Origin: Desulfobacterales bacterium
GTDB taxonomy: Bacteria; Desulfobacterota; DSM-4660; Desulfatiglandales; Desulfatiglandaceae
Assembly (NCBI GenBank): GCA_021107495.1
Contig: JAIOSR010000489.1
Coordinates: 1-6,201, forward strand
Length of the DNA: 6,201 nucleotides
Direction: 5' to 3'
Shown: piece by piece, positions 4,962 through 6,201 of the stretch
How the letters are laid out: every line of letters starts with the position of its first letter
Position numbering within the stretch: the stretch's first letter is position 1
Notes under the pieces: generated by a model
Database searches by the model: none
Told to the model about the DNA's origin: nothing
The model's input: only the letters and a program-made list of their open reading frames with translations
Position numbers and translations under genes: made by a program

Positions 4962-5011
4962 CGAATTAATCAGCCGGAGCGTAAGCGATCGGCTGGATTG
5001 ACTTGTTCTCC
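4956..5011 (-). other. attC-like recombination site between the hydrolase and VIT-gene cassettes
   Basis: On the minus strand the order is GGAGAAC (5011 to 5005), a 5-nt spacer, AATCCAGCCG, a 13-nt terminal segment, CGGCTGATT, a 5-nt spacer and GTTGGGT (4962 to 4956), 56 nt in all. The inner arms pair perfectly except for one extra C in the first arm, the extrahelical base typical of attC hairpins, and the two spacers are equal. R' fits GTTRRRY exactly. R'' keeps the invariant AAC but not RYYY. These features together are characteristic of integron attC sites. Confidence 0.8.
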
Positions 5012-5055
5012 GCCATGAGCTATTTGAATCCATCATGATTTTTGAAGCGATGCCA

Positions 5056-6201
5056 TTATGAAGAATCAACGATTTTTTTCTCAAGCTCAACGATTATTGT
5101 ATTTTGGTATTGCCCTGGTATCACGGTGTAAATCCCGGAATATGTTTCGTATCCTTTTGCGATTATGGTCAGAGCGTATGTACCGCCCGGCAGTCCAAAA
5201 AAGAAAAAAGTCCCTTTGGACGAGAAATCCGTTGCCGATAAGTAATGCTCTGAATCGTTGTCCTCTTCTTGCAGAGGAATCAGGGTGCGATAGACCTCTC
5301 CTCCGCTTAATGTTATGGATTGTATCTCAATTTCAGTATCCGGTTGTGGAGATTCACCGAGTTGAATATCGCGTTGTCCATGTTTGACAACATATCCGCG
5401 AAGAAAACCTACAGGCTTAAAGATAAATGTGGCACTGGGAACCGCGCCCGCTTCAATGCGGATGGATCTGCTGAAAGGCTCTGGTGTGAATGCAGGGGCG
5501 ACCAAACTCACCTCATAATCCCCTGATGGAAATGGGCCGTATTCTCGTCCTGTATCGTCAGGGCTGATATAGAGCCAAGTCTCAGTCCCTTTTTTATCGG
5601 CAGGACGAATATATAGCGCGGGCATGGGCCTGGGCAGCTCTTTTGGAAAATCAAACGTAAAATCGATTCGCAGTCGGTTGCCCGATATTTTATCCGTCGC
5701 CTTTGCTTTTTGATATCTGTCGGCAAGTATGGCGTTAAATTGAGACAGGACCTGTTGGCTTGAGAGGATACTGACATGGTCTTCATTATAGCCATAAATC
5801 ATTTTAGCATCCCTTTGCGCGCGCTGATCAAGCTGACTCGCCAAGGTCACCACCTTGTCGTTATTGGGCCGCAGTAAATTTCGATTGCCCTTGTGTCCAA
5901 AGAACAGGTAATAATCCACTGTGAGAGGCATCTTTTTTTCATATATCGATTTGATAAATTCGCTTCCCGGTTGCATATCTCTCCAAGCCGGAACGACTGC
6001 AGGAGAGTATTTCACACCCGTTTCCGCAAGCGCCTCCCCGCCCCATGGCGTTGAAATTGAGATAAAGCATGTGATCGAGGCGAATAACTGGCCATAATTT
6101 ATCATGAACGACCGAACAACAAGTCCGCCCATGCTGTGGGCCGTGATGCACAGTTGATTGAATTTATATTTGGCCTGCAAGTTTTGCATTTTCCATAACA
6201 G
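5056..6201 (-). CDS. Alpha/beta-hydrolase (lipase-like) with two C-terminal beta-sandwich domains, 5' end outside the window
   Basis: The reading frame stays open to the window edge; residues are numbered from the Met at 6189, which is internal because the visible part begins just before the nucleophile elbow. AHSMGGLVVR (17-26) is the lipase GxSxG-type elbow with Ser19, Ala replacing the first Gly. NNDKVVTLASQLD (109-121) supplies the probable Asp111, and EDHVSIL (136-142) the probable His138, completing a Ser-Asp-His triad. A first beta-rich domain follows at about 172-258. A second at about 262-373 resembles a carboxypeptidase-regulatory-like (CarboxypepD_reg) fold, ending with FFFGLPGGTYALTIIAKGYE and a final strand. 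The substrate is probably a lipid or other ester, and the beta domains may bind surfaces or glycans; neither is shown. About 100 N-terminal residues, including any signal peptide, are missing. The stop lies about 45 bp before an attC-like site, so it may be a large cassette gene. Confidence 0.8.
   Translation of the reverse strand: MLWKMQNLQAKYKFNQLCITAHSMGGLVVRSFMINYGQLFASITCFISISTPWGGEALAETGVKYSPAVVPAWRDMQPGSEFIKSIYEKKMPLTVDYYLFFGHKGNRNLLRPNNDKVVTLASQLDQRAQRDAKMIYGYNEDHVSILSSQQVLSQFNAILADRYQKAKATDKISGNRLRIDFTFDFPKELPRPMPALYIRPADKKGTETWLYISPDDTGREYGPFPSGDYEVSLVAPAFTPEPFSRSIRIEAGAVPSATFIFKPVGFLRGYVVKHGQRDIQLGESPQPDTEIEIQSITLSGGEVYRTLIPLQEEDNDSEHYLSATDFSSKGTFFFFGLPGGTYALTIIAKGYETYSGIYTVIPGQYQNTIIVELEKKIVDSS

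Noticed and set aside
5508..5795. Minus-strand 95-codon ORF within the hydrolase gene
   Set aside because: It is an alternative frame of the same strand and lacks domain similarity.

Overview
The window looks like chromosomal DNA of a sulfate-reducing deltaproteobacterium (Desulfobacterota) that has collected toxin-antitoxin and integron-cassette DNA. The lineage call rests mainly on a TunR-type regulator, a xerC/D-derived, Mop/TOBE-containing family described from sulfate-reducing Deltaproteobacteria, which here stands divergent to a TSUP anion transporter. No rRNA, tRNA or CRISPR array was seen.

Left part (1-2590). On the minus strand, a degraded 32-codon N-terminal piece of a MazF/PemK toxin (200-298) lies just downstream of tunR (329-1444). 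TunR keeps a tyrosine-recombinase fold but has lost the catalytic tyrosine and other active-site residues, and it ends in two molybdate/tungstate-binding TOBE domains. Divergent from it is a TauE/SafE (TSUP) transporter (1637-2590). Its near-consensus sigma70 promoter (1549-1577) has a -10 box inside a perfect 9-bp inverted repeat (1573-1604) of about the size of the TunR operator. The layout predicts repression of the transporter by TunR according to oxyanion supply.

Middle (2503-4042). On the minus strand is the 'mobile mystery protein A/B' pair: an XRE-type HTH protein (3116-3580) followed, with an 8-bp overlap, by a Fic-domain protein (2503-3123). The HTH protein carries a TxxxEN motif of the type that inhibits Fic enzymes. 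The Fic protein's usual C-terminus is missing, and its last codons run antisense into the transporter gene, so a recombination junction lies near 2575-2590. Upstream are three 16-bp near-palindromes spaced exactly 33 bp apart over the probable promoter, which suggests autoregulation. The rest of the 3581-4042 gap is AT-rich and holds a 10-bp inverted repeat and at best a tiny ORF.

Right part (4043-6201). This region reads as an integron gene-cassette array transcribed leftward. Two attC-like sites (4956-5011 and 4396-4452) bracket a 560-bp cassette with a VIT1/CCC1-family membrane protein (4459-4935). The cassette's start (GTTGGGTGC) and its R'' end (GCACCCAAC) are perfect complements over 9 nt, as expected of a mobile cassette. 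To its right is the cassette or gene of a serine lipase-like alpha/beta hydrolase with two C-terminal beta-sandwich domains, cut by the window edge. To its left is an AT-rich gene for a small three-helix membrane protein (4043-4351), with no recognisable attC of its own. The integron integrase and attI would be expected beyond the right edge.

Two layers can be seen: an oxyanion-homeostasis locus (tunR and the TSUP gene), and mobile DNA that has landed around it (mazF relic, XRE-Fic pair, cassettes).
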